In this document: positions 35,843-45,328 of the stretch, piece after piece
Numbering within the stretch: the first letter of the stretch is position 1
How the letters are laid out: the number at the start of each line of letters is the position of its first letter
NCBI RefSeq assembly: GCF_001373415.1
Contig: NZ_CDSE01000018.1
Location: 35,380-99,379, forward strand
Direction of reading: 5' to 3'
Source: Paenibacillus dakarensis
GTDB lineage: Bacteria > Bacillota > Bacilli > Paenibacillales > Paenibacillaceae
DNA: 64,000 nucleotides
Translations under genes and position numbers: made by a program
The notes under the pieces: model-generated
Seen by the model: only the letters and a program-made list of their open reading frames with translations
Told to the model about the DNA's origin: nothing
Database searches by the model: none

Positions 35843-37444
35843 ATGTACAAGGTGATCATTGTAGACGACGAAGCGATGTTCCGCAGATATTTGCGCGGTG
35901 TCATAGACTGGGAAGCCCACGGCTTCCGGCTGTGTGGAGAGGCGAAGAACGGGCTGATGGCTCTGGAGCTGGTTAAGGAGCATGAGCCTGACATCGCGAT
36001 TGTGGATATTAACATGCCTTACCTGAACGGTCTTGATCTTTCTGAGCAATTGAAGGAGACGTTTCCATATACCTATGTGCTAATCGTGACCGGACACAGT
36101 GAGTTTGAATACGCACGCAAAGCGATCAAGCTCGGAGTCGTGGATTATATCCTCAAGCCCTTTGACGAAGAAGAGCTTCTTATGGCTCTGACCAGAACCA
36201 AGAGCGCCATTGATAAAATCCGGATGGAACACAATCAGGAAGAGAACCGAAAACAGCTTTTGAAGGAGAGTTTTTTAAACCTGCTGATCAGCAGCGAATA
36301 CAACGGCCAGGATGAATCCATCCGGCAGCAGATGAACCTAATCGGATTACGTGAGGACAACCTCGGCTTTCAGGTCGTAACGCTTGAGATTGATGACCTG
36401 CATCTTCAGTGGCCGGGCTCCGGCGAGGTCAGGCTCCGCAAATACATCATCGCCAACCTGCTGGGGGATCTGCTTAACTTTGACGGAAAGGTCGTTGTAT
36501 TTAACGGGCCTGAGGAGCGGGTAGTTTCCCTGCTGCAGTTTAACCAGACGGTGAACGAGGATGATTATCTCGAAGGTTTCTCCAAGCTTAGCGAAATGAT
36601 TAAAAAGCATTTCAGTTTCAGCGTAACCATCGGCGCAGGTAATCCCGGCCAGGGCATCTTCTCCATCCGCAAATCATACGTGGAATCGGTCATCGCCCTG
36701 AACAACAAAATTTCAATCAGACGGGGCGACATTATTTTATACAAAGATATTGAGTCGCGGAGCGGAACCATAGGCTTTTATCCAAGCGAAATGAATGAAA
36801 ATCTGCTCATATCCCTTAGAACGCATGATGAGTCCGAAATCCGTCAAACCCTGAATGCCGTTCAGGTATATATACGCACGCAGCAGCTGTCCGGGGACAA
36901 TATTCATATGATACTGGCCGGTTTGGTATCCGTATGCCTGACTTATATTTACGAGATTGGCAGAACCGCTGAGGAATTGTTTCCGGAAGGTGTGAATCTG
37001 TTTCGCAGCATTGCAGGCCAGCCGACCATTGAAGCCGCCTTTGACTGGGTTATGAAGCTGTATCTGACGACCATGAAGCAAACAGAGGGCATCAAGCATT
37101 CCAAGTCCGGAAAGCTTCTGTCAGAGGCTATCGATTTTATTGGCTCCCACTATGCGGATCACGGGCTCAAGGTAGAGGATGTCGCACGGGCCCTCTATGT
37201 ACAATCACGGTATTTAAGGAAAATTTTCAAGCAGGAGCTTGGCAAGGGAATCAGCGATTACATCACGGAAGTCCGTATGCAAAAAGCCAAGGAGCTGCTC
37301 TCTTCGGGAGGCAACCTTCGGCTTGCCGACATTGCCGGGCTGGTTGGATACAGTGACCCGGGGCATTTCAGCAAAAGTTTTAAAAAACATGCAGGAATGA
37401 CGCCTAGCGAATATGAAGTAATGCGAAATAAACTGGTCAAATAA
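35843..37444 (+). CDS. YesN-like response regulator with AraC domain (operon C)
   Basis: 533 residues: receiver domain with VDDE and phosphoacceptor Asp 55 in VDINMP; long linker; C-terminal AraC-type helix-turn-helix (VARALYVQSRYLRKIFKQEL, then IAGLVGYSDPGHFSKSFKK). AAAGGAG precedes the ATG. Two-base gap from the sensor gene. Presumed activator of the unit starting at 37528. Confidence 0.94.
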   Translation: MYKVIIVDDEAMFRRYLRGVIDWEAHGFRLCGEAKNGLMALELVKEHEPDIAIVDINMPYLNGLDLSEQLKETFPYTYVLIVTGHSEFEYARKAIKLGVVDYILKPFDEEELLMALTRTKSAIDKIRMEHNQEENRKQLLKESFLNLLISSEYNGQDESIRQQMNLIGLREDNLGFQVVTLEIDDLHLQWPGSGEVRLRKYIIANLLGDLLNFDGKVVVFNGPEERVVSLLQFNQTVNEDDYLEGFSKLSEMIKKHFSFSVTIGAGNPGQGIFSIRKSYVESVIALNNKISIRRGDIILYKDIESRSGTIGFYPSEMNENLLISLRTHDESEIRQTLNAVQVYIRTQQLSGDNIHMILAGLVSVCLTYIYEIGRTAEELFPEGVNLFRSIAGQPTIEAAFDWVMKLYLTTMKQTEGIKHSKSGKLLSEAIDFIGSHYADHGLKVEDVARALYVQSRYLRKIFKQELGKGISDYITEVRMQKAKELLSSGGNLRLADIAGLVGYSDPGHFSKSFKKHAGMTPSEYEVMRNKLVK

Positions 37445-37477
37445 CCCCAATGTGTTCCGTTTCATCCATTTATGAGA

Positions 37478-37498
37478 TGGAAACGATTTCAGTACAAT
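37478..37498 (+). promoter_or_regulatory. cre-like site and possible promoter of the alpha-galactoside transporter
   Basis: TGGAAACGATTTCA (37478-37491) matches the cre consensus except at one base; TACAAT (37493-37498) could be the -10 box, with only a weak -35. A CGTTTCATC/GATGGAAACG near-inverted repeat overlaps it. Weak -35 plus an upstream regulator gene fits an activator-dependent promoter. Confidence 0.5.
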
Positions 37499-37527
37499 GT
37501 AGACATTAAAGATAAGGGGGAATTATT

Positions 37528-38844
37528 TTGTTCAAGGCAACAGGAAAAAAAATGATGCTGTTGATGCTGGCAGCCTGCATGGTTATGCTCACGGCCTGCG
37601 GCGGCGGGAAAGACAACGCGGGCGAATCGCCAGCAAGCAGTTCCGGAAGTGAAAACCAGCCTGTGAAGCTGAAATTCTATGCCCAGTATAGCGGTGAGAA
37701 TATCCCGGTATATGATGCGGCAAAGGAAGCAATGAAGAAAGTCATGCCTGAAGTTGAAGTGGAATTCGAGGTCGCCGCACAGGATGACGAGCAGAAAATT
37801 AAGACCTATGCTGCCGCAGGCACGCTGCCGGACATTTTCTTTGCCTCCAGCGGCTTGATCGAAGTCTTCCGCACATCCGACAATCTGATGCAGCTGGACC
37901 AAATCGTCAAGGACAACAATATTGAGGAAATGCTCAATCCCACCTCCAAAGCAATGCTCTGGAACAAGGACGGCCACTCCTATGCCGTGCCGAACGTGGG
38001 CCAATGGGCAGCCATCGTATATTATAACAAGGAACTGTTTGAAAGCAACAATGTAAAGGTTCCTGAGAACTATACAGAATTTCTGGCAGCCGTAAAGACA
38101 TTTTCTTCAAAGGACATCACTCCGCTCGCCCTGTTCGCCAAGGAAAAATGGCCGATCGTTCAGCTTTACGATATGGCCGTAGTATCCTCGGAACCCGGTG
38201 GTTTGAAGAAGCTTGACGGCGGGGAAGGAACATTCTCCGATGAAGCGTATATTAAGGGAGCAAACAAGGTGGCTGAGCTTTCGGAAGCAGGCATCCTGTC
38301 TAAAAATGCCTTTAACATGACCTGGGATGACGCTATGGCCCAGTTTACTTCCGGCAAATCGGCCATGATTCTGAACGGCGCTTGGGTTATGAACGATATC
38401 TACAAAGCCATGGGAGATAAAGTGGACATTCTCTACACCCCTCTTGTGGATGCCGAAACCGCAGAGACCACAAAATGGAATATTAGCGGCGGCGGCTTCA
38501 ATCAGGGCTTTGCCGTTTCGAAAAACTCCAAAAATCCAGAGGTAGCGGCCAAGTATGCCGCCCTGTTCTCGATTGAATTTGCAAAGAGTCGTGTCGAGCT
38601 TCTCGGGGATCCAAACCCGATCCTGAATGAAAACCCTGAGCCGAAAAACGGGCTGTCTCCAATTCAGCAAAAGTATGCCGCTGATTCAGCCAACTTCAAG
38701 ACGATGACCTCCTTCGCATGGGGGCTTGAGAATGCCAAGTTCAAAACAGCTATCGAAGACAACACGCCACTCCTGCTGCTCAACAAGAAGGTGGACGCGT
38801 TTATCGAGCAGATGAACAAGTCACTGGAAGCTGCCCGCAAATAA
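37528..38844 (+). CDS. Sugar ABC transporter solute-binding lipoprotein (operon C)
   Basis: 438 residues from a TTG start with GGGGGAA upstream. Signal peptide with lipobox LTAC (Cys about 24), Gly/Ser linker, then a classic family-1 solute-binding fold (KIKTYAAAGTLPDIFFASSG; GKSAMILNGAWVM). Shorter than the LipO-type proteins of operons A, B and E and closer to UgpB/MalE. With the downstream GH36 enzyme, an alpha-galactoside such as raffinose or melibiose is the likely ligand. Confidence 0.93.
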   Translation: MFKATGKKMMLLMLAACMVMLTACGGGKDNAGESPASSSGSENQPVKLKFYAQYSGENIPVYDAAKEAMKKVMPEVEVEFEVAAQDDEQKIKTYAAAGTLPDIFFASSGLIEVFRTSDNLMQLDQIVKDNNIEEMLNPTSKAMLWNKDGHSYAVPNVGQWAAIVYYNKELFESNNVKVPENYTEFLAAVKTFSSKDITPLALFAKEKWPIVQLYDMAVVSSEPGGLKKLDGGEGTFSDEAYIKGANKVAELSEAGILSKNAFNMTWDDAMAQFTSGKSAMILNGAWVMNDIYKAMGDKVDILYTPLVDAETAETTKWNISGGGFNQGFAVSKNSKNPEVAAKYAALFSIEFAKSRVELLGDPNPILNENPEPKNGLSPIQQKYAADSANFKTMTSFAWGLENAKFKTAIEDNTPLLLLNKKVDAFIEQMNKSLEAARK

Positions 38845-38861
38845 GAAATCATTTCCTGCAT

Positions 38862-38899
38862 AACCAGGTTGTCCGGGAAGATTAGGATAACCTGGTTTT
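38862..38899 (+). other. Intercistronic stem-loop
   Basis: AACCAGGTT/AACCTGGTT perfect nine-base stem with an 18-base loop between the binding-protein and permease genes, followed by TTTTC. Partial terminator or message-stabilising stem. Confidence 0.6.
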
Positions 38900-38982
38900 C
38901 TAAACTATACAGAAATTCAGCGCCGCCCTCTCCCTCTCCTTCTTAGGGCGAAAGGAAGCGGACGGCGACTGGGAGGGGAAAC

Positions 38983-39864
38983 ATGACTGCAAAGACGAAA
39001 AATAGAATTGCCTTATTAATTTTCACTGTGCCGACTTTGCTATTCTTTACGGTTATCGTAATGGTTCCGATCCTGCAGACTTTTCAGAAGAGCTTTTTTG
39101 ACTGGAACGGCTTGGGAGCCGCTACTTACATCGGAATGGAAAACTACGTACGGCTGCTTGATGATCCGGACTTCTGGGTCTCGCTGAAAAACGGCCTGAT
39201 CTTCGCCTTTGTGCTTGTCGTATACCAGATCGGAGTCGGTACGCTGCTTGCGATCGCCATGTCCAGCAGATCACTGCGAGGGCGCAAATTTTTTAAAACT
39301 TCCTATTTCATCCCGGTCGTATTGTCCGGAGTTGTTGTATCACAGCTATGGATCGCGATCTACAATGCCGACGGCGGCCTTCTAAACAGCATTTTTGCCC
39401 TGCTGGGCATTCCTTATGAACAGGCCTGGCTAAGCGGAGAGAATACATCCATCTGGGCGATTGCTTTTACGAATGCATGGCAGAACATGGGCATCCATCT
39501 GGTGCTGATCTATACAGCTATCAAATCCATTCCGGAGCATCTATATGAGGCGGCCCGGATTGACGGTGCTTCGAGCTGGCGGACCCACTGGAATATTACG
39601 ATTCCGCTGCTCAGCGAGACGTATAAATTCAGCTTGATTCTCGCAATCACAGGCGGCCTGAACGCCTTTCAAAATATGTTCGTCATGACCAACGGCGGTC
39701 CGGGCAATATCTCATATACGTTCACATTCATGATGTACAAGGCAGCTTTCAGGTCCAATGAATATGGCTACGGTTCCGCTGCCGCAATGATTCTCGTCAT
39801 CGAGTGCCTGCTGTTCACGGTGCTCATCAACAAATTGATGAACAAAGACAAAATCAGCTACTAG
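38983..39864 (+). CDS. Sugar ABC transporter permease, MalF/UgpA type (operon C)
   Basis: 293 residues, six membrane segments, EAA loop EAARIDGASSW followed by NITIPLL. Contains FVMTNGGPGNISYTF, the usual motif of MalF/UgpA permeases. Good GGGAGGGG site upstream. Sixteen bases to the partner gene. Confidence 0.95.
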   Translation: MTAKTKNRIALLIFTVPTLLFFTVIVMVPILQTFQKSFFDWNGLGAATYIGMENYVRLLDDPDFWVSLKNGLIFAFVLVVYQIGVGTLLAIAMSSRSLRGRKFFKTSYFIPVVLSGVVVSQLWIAIYNADGGLLNSIFALLGIPYEQAWLSGENTSIWAIAFTNAWQNMGIHLVLIYTAIKSIPEHLYEAARIDGASSWRTHWNITIPLLSETYKFSLILAITGGLNAFQNMFVMTNGGPGNISYTFTFMMYKAAFRSNEYGYGSAAAMILVIECLLFTVLINKLMNKDKISY

Positions 39865-39879
39865 GGGTGAGAGGTACCT

Positions 39880-40713
39880 ATGATCAAGAAATCAGGAAAA
39901 AGATTTCTCATGTACGGGCCGCTCATCGGCTACGTCGTGGTTAGTTTATATCCGCTATTATGGCTTTTGTTTTATTCCTTCAAAAACAACGAAGAGATTT
40001 TCTCCACCAATGTTTTCGGTGTTCCTAAGGTTTGGCGTTTTGAAAACTATCAGAACGCCTTTCAAATGTTTGATTTATTGAAATATTTCAAAAACAGTCT
40101 GATTATTTCGATCGCCACGGTTATAGTAACGGTGCTGCTGGCTCTGATGTATTCCTATGCCGCAGCGCGGATGAAGTGGAGATTCGCCGACGCCACCCGG
40201 ATCTATATGACGGCAGGGATGTTCATTCCCATGCAGATTATCATGATTCCGCTGCTGGTGATTGTGCAGACGATGCACCTTCAGAACAGCTATCTGGCCG
40301 TTATCGTGCCTTATGTGGCTTTTCAGCTCTCTTTTGCCACCATTATCTTCTATGCGTTCTACCGTTCTCTTCCTTATGAGATTGAGGAAGCGGCGTCGAT
40401 TGACGGGGCTAGTATTTATACAACGTTTTTCAAAATTATCCTGCCGCTCGTCAAGCCGGCCATTGCCTCCGTTTCCATCTTTATTTTTCTGTTTGCCTGG
40501 AACGAGTTTCTGGTGGCGCTTGTTATGATCAGCAACAACGAGCTTAAGACTTTGCCGCTCGGACTGCTCTATTTCCAAACGCAGTTCAGCTCGGACTGGG
40601 GAGCGATGGGCGCCGTCATGGTGCTGTCTACGATCCCTACTGTCCTCGTTTATCTGCTGTTCTCCGAGCAGGTAGAGAATGCGTTGACCGTCAGCTCTGC
40701 CGTAAAAGGATAA
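39880..40713 (+). CDS. Sugar ABC transporter permease, MalG/UgpE type (operon C)
   Basis: 277 residues, six membrane segments, EAA loop EAASIDGASIY followed by FKIILP, C-terminus A-L-T-V-S-S-A-V-K-G. Partner of the previous permease. Fifteen-base gap to the alpha-galactosidase gene, which has its own AAAGGAGG site. Confidence 0.95.
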   Translation: MIKKSGKRFLMYGPLIGYVVVSLYPLLWLLFYSFKNNEEIFSTNVFGVPKVWRFENYQNAFQMFDLLKYFKNSLIISIATVIVTVLLALMYSYAAARMKWRFADATRIYMTAGMFIPMQIIMIPLLVIVQTMHLQNSYLAVIVPYVAFQLSFATIIFYAFYRSLPYEIEEAASIDGASIYTTFFKIILPLVKPAIASVSIFIFLFAWNEFLVALVMISNNELKTLPLGLLYFQTQFSSDWGAMGAVMVLSTIPTVLVYLLFSEQVENALTVSSAVKG

Positions 40714-40728
40714 AGGAGGAAGACTTAG

Positions 40729-42495
40729 ATGGAGCTACAAGCAGGAAACAGAACCATGAAGCTGACCGGTCACTTGACCGGATTTCGGTTCTCACTAGAA
40801 ACACTGCCGGAGGAAGACGGGGTGCAATACTTCCGGTTCGTCATGAGATCTGAAGAACCGCGGGTGCCGAGCCCCATTTCCTTGAGCTGGAGGGAACCAG
40901 CGATTGATTTTCACGGATACTGGGATCCGGGAAGCAGCAGGGACAAGGGCTTGCGTGTTGATTTCAGTACGCCCTTCTCCTCCAAATCCACGTCGCTCGC
41001 GCCGGTCTATTCTTTTTACAACTTAACCGGAAAGAATCGTCTGACCGTGGCTCTCTCCGATGCGCTGACCCCGCTCAAGCTTCGTGCCGGCGTCCATGAG
41101 GAAACAGTGAGCGTGGACTGCTACACCGAGTTTTTCACCGAGCCCAGTCCGGCGATCACCCGGTATGAAACCGTCATCCGCATTGATCAGCGGGATATTT
41201 ATTATTATGATTCACTCCACGATGTCAGCGACTGGTGGGCAGGCCTTCCCGGCTATGAGCCTTCGGCGGTTCCGGATATTGCCCGTCTTCCGATGTACTC
41301 AACCTGGTACAGCTTCCACCAGCAGCTCGAGCCGGAAGCGATCCTCCGCCAATGCGCCATTTCCAAAGACATGGGCTGCGAGGCGGTCATTGTGGATGAC
41401 GGCTGGCAGACCGACAACAGCGAACGCGGATATGCATACTGCGGCGACTGGCAGGTGGCACCGTCCCGGATTCCGGATATGAAGTCATTCGTCGACAGCG
41501 TCCATCAAGCCGGTATGAAATTTATTCTGTGGTATTCCGTGCCTTTTGTCGGCATTCATTCCGAAGCATATGCCCGGTTCAAGGGTAAGTTCATAAACAC
41601 CTACGGGAACGACGGCACCTATGTCCTGGATCCTCGTTTCCCTGAAGTGCGCGAGTACCTGATCGGTATCTATGAAAAAGCGCTGCGCGAATGGGACCTG
41701 GACGGCTTCAAGCTCGATTTTGTCGATTCCTTCAATCTGTCTGAGGAATGGAAGGATGCTGCCGGCGAAGGCAGGGACTATAACTCCGTACCCGAAGCGG
41801 TGGATCGACTGCTGACAGATGTAATGGCAAGACTTAAGAGGATCAAGGCTGATATTATGATCGAGTTCCGCCAGCAGTATATCGGACCGCTCATGCGCAA
41901 ATACGGAAATATGTTCCGTGTGGCCGACTGTCCGAACAATGCCAGCCAGAACCGGATCGGTTCCCTTGATCTTCGCCTGTTAAGCGGCAGTACAGCTGTC
42001 CACTCCGACATGATGGTCTGGCATTCCGGGGACAGTGAGCGCAATGTGGCCCTGCAATTTATCCATGCGCTGTTTTCGGTCCCCCAGGTTTCAGTCCTGC
42101 TGGATGAGATTCCTGATGGACAACGCCGTACGGCAGCCTTCTGGCTTCGCTTCTGGCGTGAACACCGGGAGCTGCTGATGGATGGAAAGCTGGAGCCGAT
42201 ATCGCCGGAGCTATTGTATCCTATCGTCTATGCTGCGGCAGATCAGCACATGCTTGCGGCGGTCTACGGTGATCAGGTGGTCCGGGGATGTCCTTCGGGG
42301 ACAAAACGGTATACCGTGATCAACGGAACGCTGCAGGATCGTCTGGTTATGGAATGGAATTCTTCGGAGCTGGCTGAAGTGACGGTTCTGAATCATTCCG
42401 GCGAAACCATCCGAAAAGAGCTTGTTCGGCTGGAGGAAGGCCTGCTTCAGCTGCACGTTCCTCCTTCTGGATTAGCCGTGATTGAACTGAAATAA
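40729..42495 (+). CDS. Cytoplasmic alpha-galactosidase-like glycoside hydrolase, GH36/GH-D clan
   Basis: 588 residues without signal peptide. N-terminal beta-sandwich (1-180), then a TIM barrel with VIVDDGWQTDN (210s), the catalytic nucleophile Asp in DGFKLDFVD (about 330) and a candidate acid/base Asp in VADCPNNASQNR (about 405), then a C-terminal beta domain. GH36-type enzymes release alpha-galactose from raffinose-type sugars. Last gene of operon C; a strong terminator follows. Exact sugar specificity is inferred. Confidence 0.88.
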   Translation: MELQAGNRTMKLTGHLTGFRFSLETLPEEDGVQYFRFVMRSEEPRVPSPISLSWREPAIDFHGYWDPGSSRDKGLRVDFSTPFSSKSTSLAPVYSFYNLTGKNRLTVALSDALTPLKLRAGVHEETVSVDCYTEFFTEPSPAITRYETVIRIDQRDIYYYDSLHDVSDWWAGLPGYEPSAVPDIARLPMYSTWYSFHQQLEPEAILRQCAISKDMGCEAVIVDDGWQTDNSERGYAYCGDWQVAPSRIPDMKSFVDSVHQAGMKFILWYSVPFVGIHSEAYARFKGKFINTYGNDGTYVLDPRFPEVREYLIGIYEKALREWDLDGFKLDFVDSFNLSEEWKDAAGEGRDYNSVPEAVDRLLTDVMARLKRIKADIMIEFRQQYIGPLMRKYGNMFRVADCPNNASQNRIGSLDLRLLSGSTAVHSDMMVWHSGDSERNVALQFIHALFSVPQVSVLLDEIPDGQRRTAAFWLRFWREHRELLMDGKLEPISPELLYPIVYAAADQHMLAAVYGDQVVRGCPSGTKRYTVINGTLQDRLVMEWNSSELAEVTVLNHSGETIRKELVRLEEGLLQLHVPPSGLAVIELK

Positions 42496-42571
42496 GGACA
42501 CCGCAGCCGAGATGTATACTGTTTTCACATAACGGCGGACTGCTGAAAGTATAATGGGTGTCACGAAATGA

Positions 42572-42602
42572 GGCAATGAGCGGGTTTCGCTCATTGCCTT
42601 TT
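42572..42602 (+). terminator. Intrinsic terminator of operon C
   Basis: Eleven-base perfect stem GGCAATGAGCG/CGCTCATTGCC with a 5-base loop and TTTT. Confidence 0.9.
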
Positions 42603-42939
42603 CATCATTGAACTTATCTTCGCTTTTTCTCGGCTTCGGTAATATCTCTTGTTACACACAGGGAATTTCATTCGTTGACAATGTATGCAGTTGTTTTTAT
42701 AATCCAAGTAGTTCAGGTACGATACGGCTGCGCGAATGTTGTACCATCCTTAACTTGAGGAAGCAGCAGCCGGACCGAGTGAGGTATCCATTGCCTACCG
42801 AGATTGCAGAGATGACCGGACAAGCTTAGGAAATGGTATGACCGTAATTCAATAAGCTTTTTATAGTTAAGACCACATTTTTTGCTTTTTGTGTCATCTG
42901 TAGTACAACATCTTGCTAAGCATCGTGGGAGGTAAGCTT
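42603..42939 (+). other. Gap with possible AraC helix-turn-helix remnant
   Basis: No intact gene. The frame ending at 42829 (plus) contains IRLRECCTIL and, 13 residues on, LPTEIAEMTG, which resemble the two helix-turn-helix halves of AraC proteins; the rest of the frame does not. Possibly a decayed regulator fragment. A GGGAGGTAA site for the next gene lies at the end of the gap. Confidence 0.3.
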
Positions 42940-45228
42940 ATGAAATGGAGCCATTTCAAGTCCAAGCTTTTGTTTAAGTATACGCTTTCCTATATCGCCA
43001 TTTTTCTCATCCCCCTTGTGATTCTGACTGTATTCATCTATCAGAACGCAGTAATAACCCTCCGCTCGGAAATCGAGCAGTCCAACGTCAATCAGCTCAC
43101 CCAAGCCAAAATTATCATTGACGAGCGCATGAAGGAGCTGCAGGACCAGGCCTCTCGCATCGCCTATGACAAGCAGCTAACACCCTATTGGGTGCATCAT
43201 CCTTACTACAGCCGGGAATCTATCGAAGCCTTGGGCAAATACAAGGCCACCAGCTCCATTGTAAATGAGCTCTTTCTGTTCTTTAGAGACGACGAAAAAA
43301 TTTATTCTACAGAAGGTCTGGAAAACCTGGACGTGTTCACCCGGCGCTATAAATTTCATTCGTGGGACAAGGAGGCGCTCATCAGGGATCTGAATACTGT
43401 AAGCTACCCTACCATGCGCCCGGCGGAGGAAGTGGATAAAGACACGCGCGCCAAGCAGTCCATGCTGGCTTACCTGGTGCCGATTACGCCTAACAACCCT
43501 AATCCACACGGAACCGTCATGTATCTGATAGACGAATCCAATCTAACCGGCTTGATCGACTCCATACTGACTGGCTATAACGGGATTACATACATCTTCG
43601 ACAACAACGGACAGGTTCTGGCTGCCAATCAGCGCGGCGAAACGATCTCGGAGACAGAGGCTCGCGCCCTGTTCACCCTGAATCCCGGCACTCACAGCCT
43701 AGAGCTGAACGGTAAGTCCTATTCCGTTGTTTCCGTAAAATCAGAGGCTGGCTGGACCTATGCTACTGCCATGCAGAGCAATCAGTTTTTCAGCCGTATT
43801 GTGCATGTGCAAACCGTCTTTGTTCTGGTTTTCTCTCTTGTAGCTATCATCGGTTTCGTGCTGGCCATCCTGCTGGCGCGCAAGCAGTACCATCCAATCT
43901 CGGACCTGATGGAGTTTGTGCGGGTAAAATCAGATGGAGATGCCACCCGACCGAACAACGAGCTGGATTGGATCAAGCAGACACTGCATGACTACAGCCA
44001 GCGAATCGATCTGCAGGAGCCTTATGCCCGGAACCAGCTTCTCCTGCTTCTGCTGAAGCACGGCCATCACAGCGAATGGACGTCCGAGTTTTACGCCACG
44101 CTGGGTGTGAGCTTTCACCGTTCTCACTATTTTGTTATCTGTATGAGCTGGGAGACGCCTTCCTCAGCCACCGAGCCTGATCCGGACAAGCTTCCGGTGA
44201 CGCAGCTAATGAGTGAGGTGCAGTGGCCGGAACTTGCCGCTTACGCTTATGGCGTGGAGCTGACACAGCCGGGCCGACTGGCGCTGATCGTCGGTTTTGA
44301 CGCCAGCTTCGAGGATGATGACCGGGTGCTGGGCCGGATGGAAGCGATTGTCGAATCTGTGCGAGCCATGATCTATGAGCATGAAGGGCAGTTTCCCACC
44401 ATCGGGGTGGGTACCGGATATCGCTCTGCCGAGCAGTTGAACCAGTCCTATATCGAAGCCTCCACATCTTTTGACGCATCTCTGCTTCATAGACAGGGTA
44501 CAATAACGTTCTTTAACAAGCTTTCCGAGACTCAGGATTCCTCCTTCTGGGTGTCCAAGGACGTTCTGCTCAAGCTTGAACAGAGCCTGAAACAGGGCAG
44601 TTACGATGTTGCTTCACGGATGATCGCCGACGCCATGGAAAATCTGAAGCTGGAACGGTTGTCCGTTCCACTGCTGCGCTGTATCTGCTTTGATATTCTG
44701 AATACGATGCTGAAGACCGCCTCGGACCTCGGTATCCGCCATATCGTCAATGAAATCCCGAAAATTACTTCATTTGATTCGCTGGAGGATCTGGAGAAGA
44801 AGCTGAGGGAACTGGCCGCAGAAATTTGCAGAGAGGTTGAAACGCAGAGTGAAACCGAGGAAAGCAGCCTCATCGACCAGATCACAGCATACATCGACGA
44901 GCATTACACCGACTATACACTGAGCCTGAACACCATTTCATCGAGGTTCTCCATCTCAGCATCCTATTTCAGCCGTTCCTTCAAAGAGAAGACAGGCATC
45001 AATTTCTCCCAGTACATTTGGCAAAAAAGAATGGATGAGGTGATTCGCCAGCTGCTGCACACGAACGATCCGCTAAAAGAGATCATCACCCGCGTCGGCT
45101 ATCTCGACACCCCGAACTTCATCCGTAAATTCAAAAAAGAGACGGGCTGTACACCCGGTCAATATCGTAAAATACACGGCGTCAGTGCTGAAGTTGCTGC
45201 CGCCGAGGACGATATGATGGAAGTATAA
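42940..45228 (+). CDS. Membrane-anchored AraC family regulator
   Basis: About 762 residues from the ATG at 42940, which has GGGAGGTAA upstream. A membrane segment (about 13-35), a Cache-like extracellular region (40-285), a second membrane segment (about 290-312), a cytoplasmic linker, and a C-terminal AraC domain (LNTISSRFSISASYFSRSFK, then IITRVGYLDTPNFIRKFKK). No kinase or receiver parts. This one-component layout, sensor outside and DNA-binding domain inside, is frequent in Paenibacillus. No adjacent co-directional target: it ends convergently against operon E, whose control is the most likely job. Confidence 0.9.
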   Translation: MKWSHFKSKLLFKYTLSYIAIFLIPLVILTVFIYQNAVITLRSEIEQSNVNQLTQAKIIIDERMKELQDQASRIAYDKQLTPYWVHHPYYSRESIEALGKYKATSSIVNELFLFFRDDEKIYSTEGLENLDVFTRRYKFHSWDKEALIRDLNTVSYPTMRPAEEVDKDTRAKQSMLAYLVPITPNNPNPHGTVMYLIDESNLTGLIDSILTGYNGITYIFDNNGQVLAANQRGETISETEARALFTLNPGTHSLELNGKSYSVVSVKSEAGWTYATAMQSNQFFSRIVHVQTVFVLVFSLVAIIGFVLAILLARKQYHPISDLMEFVRVKSDGDATRPNNELDWIKQTLHDYSQRIDLQEPYARNQLLLLLLKHGHHSEWTSEFYATLGVSFHRSHYFVICMSWETPSSATEPDPDKLPVTQLMSEVQWPELAAYAYGVELTQPGRLALIVGFDASFEDDDRVLGRMEAIVESVRAMIYEHEGQFPTIGVGTGYRSAEQLNQSYIEASTSFDASLLHRQGTITFFNKLSETQDSSFWVSKDVLLKLEQSLKQGSYDVASRMIADAMENLKLERLSVPLLRCICFDILNTMLKTASDLGIRHIVNEIPKITSFDSLEDLEKKLRELAAEICREVETQSETEESSLIDQITAYIDEHYTDYTLSLNTISSRFSISASYFSRSFKEKTGINFSQYIWQKRMDEVIRQLLHTNDPLKEIITRVGYLDTPNFIRKFKKETGCTPGQYRKIHGVSAEVAAAEDDMMEV

Positions 45229-45234
45229 ATCGTA

Positions 45235-45277
45235 AAGAAGCTCCCCGGAGATTCATTCTCCGGGGAGCTTCTTTTTA
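45235..45277. terminator. Bidirectional intrinsic terminator
   Basis: GAAGCTCCCCGGAG/CTCCGGGGAGCTTC, 14-base perfect stem, seven-base loop, T-run on the plus strand. Placed between the AraC gene and the end of operon E. Confidence 0.9.
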
Positions 45278-45328
45278 ATGCGGCCTTTCTTCTGCGAAGG
45301 GAAGAGAATAGCTGTTTTTCTTATAGCG

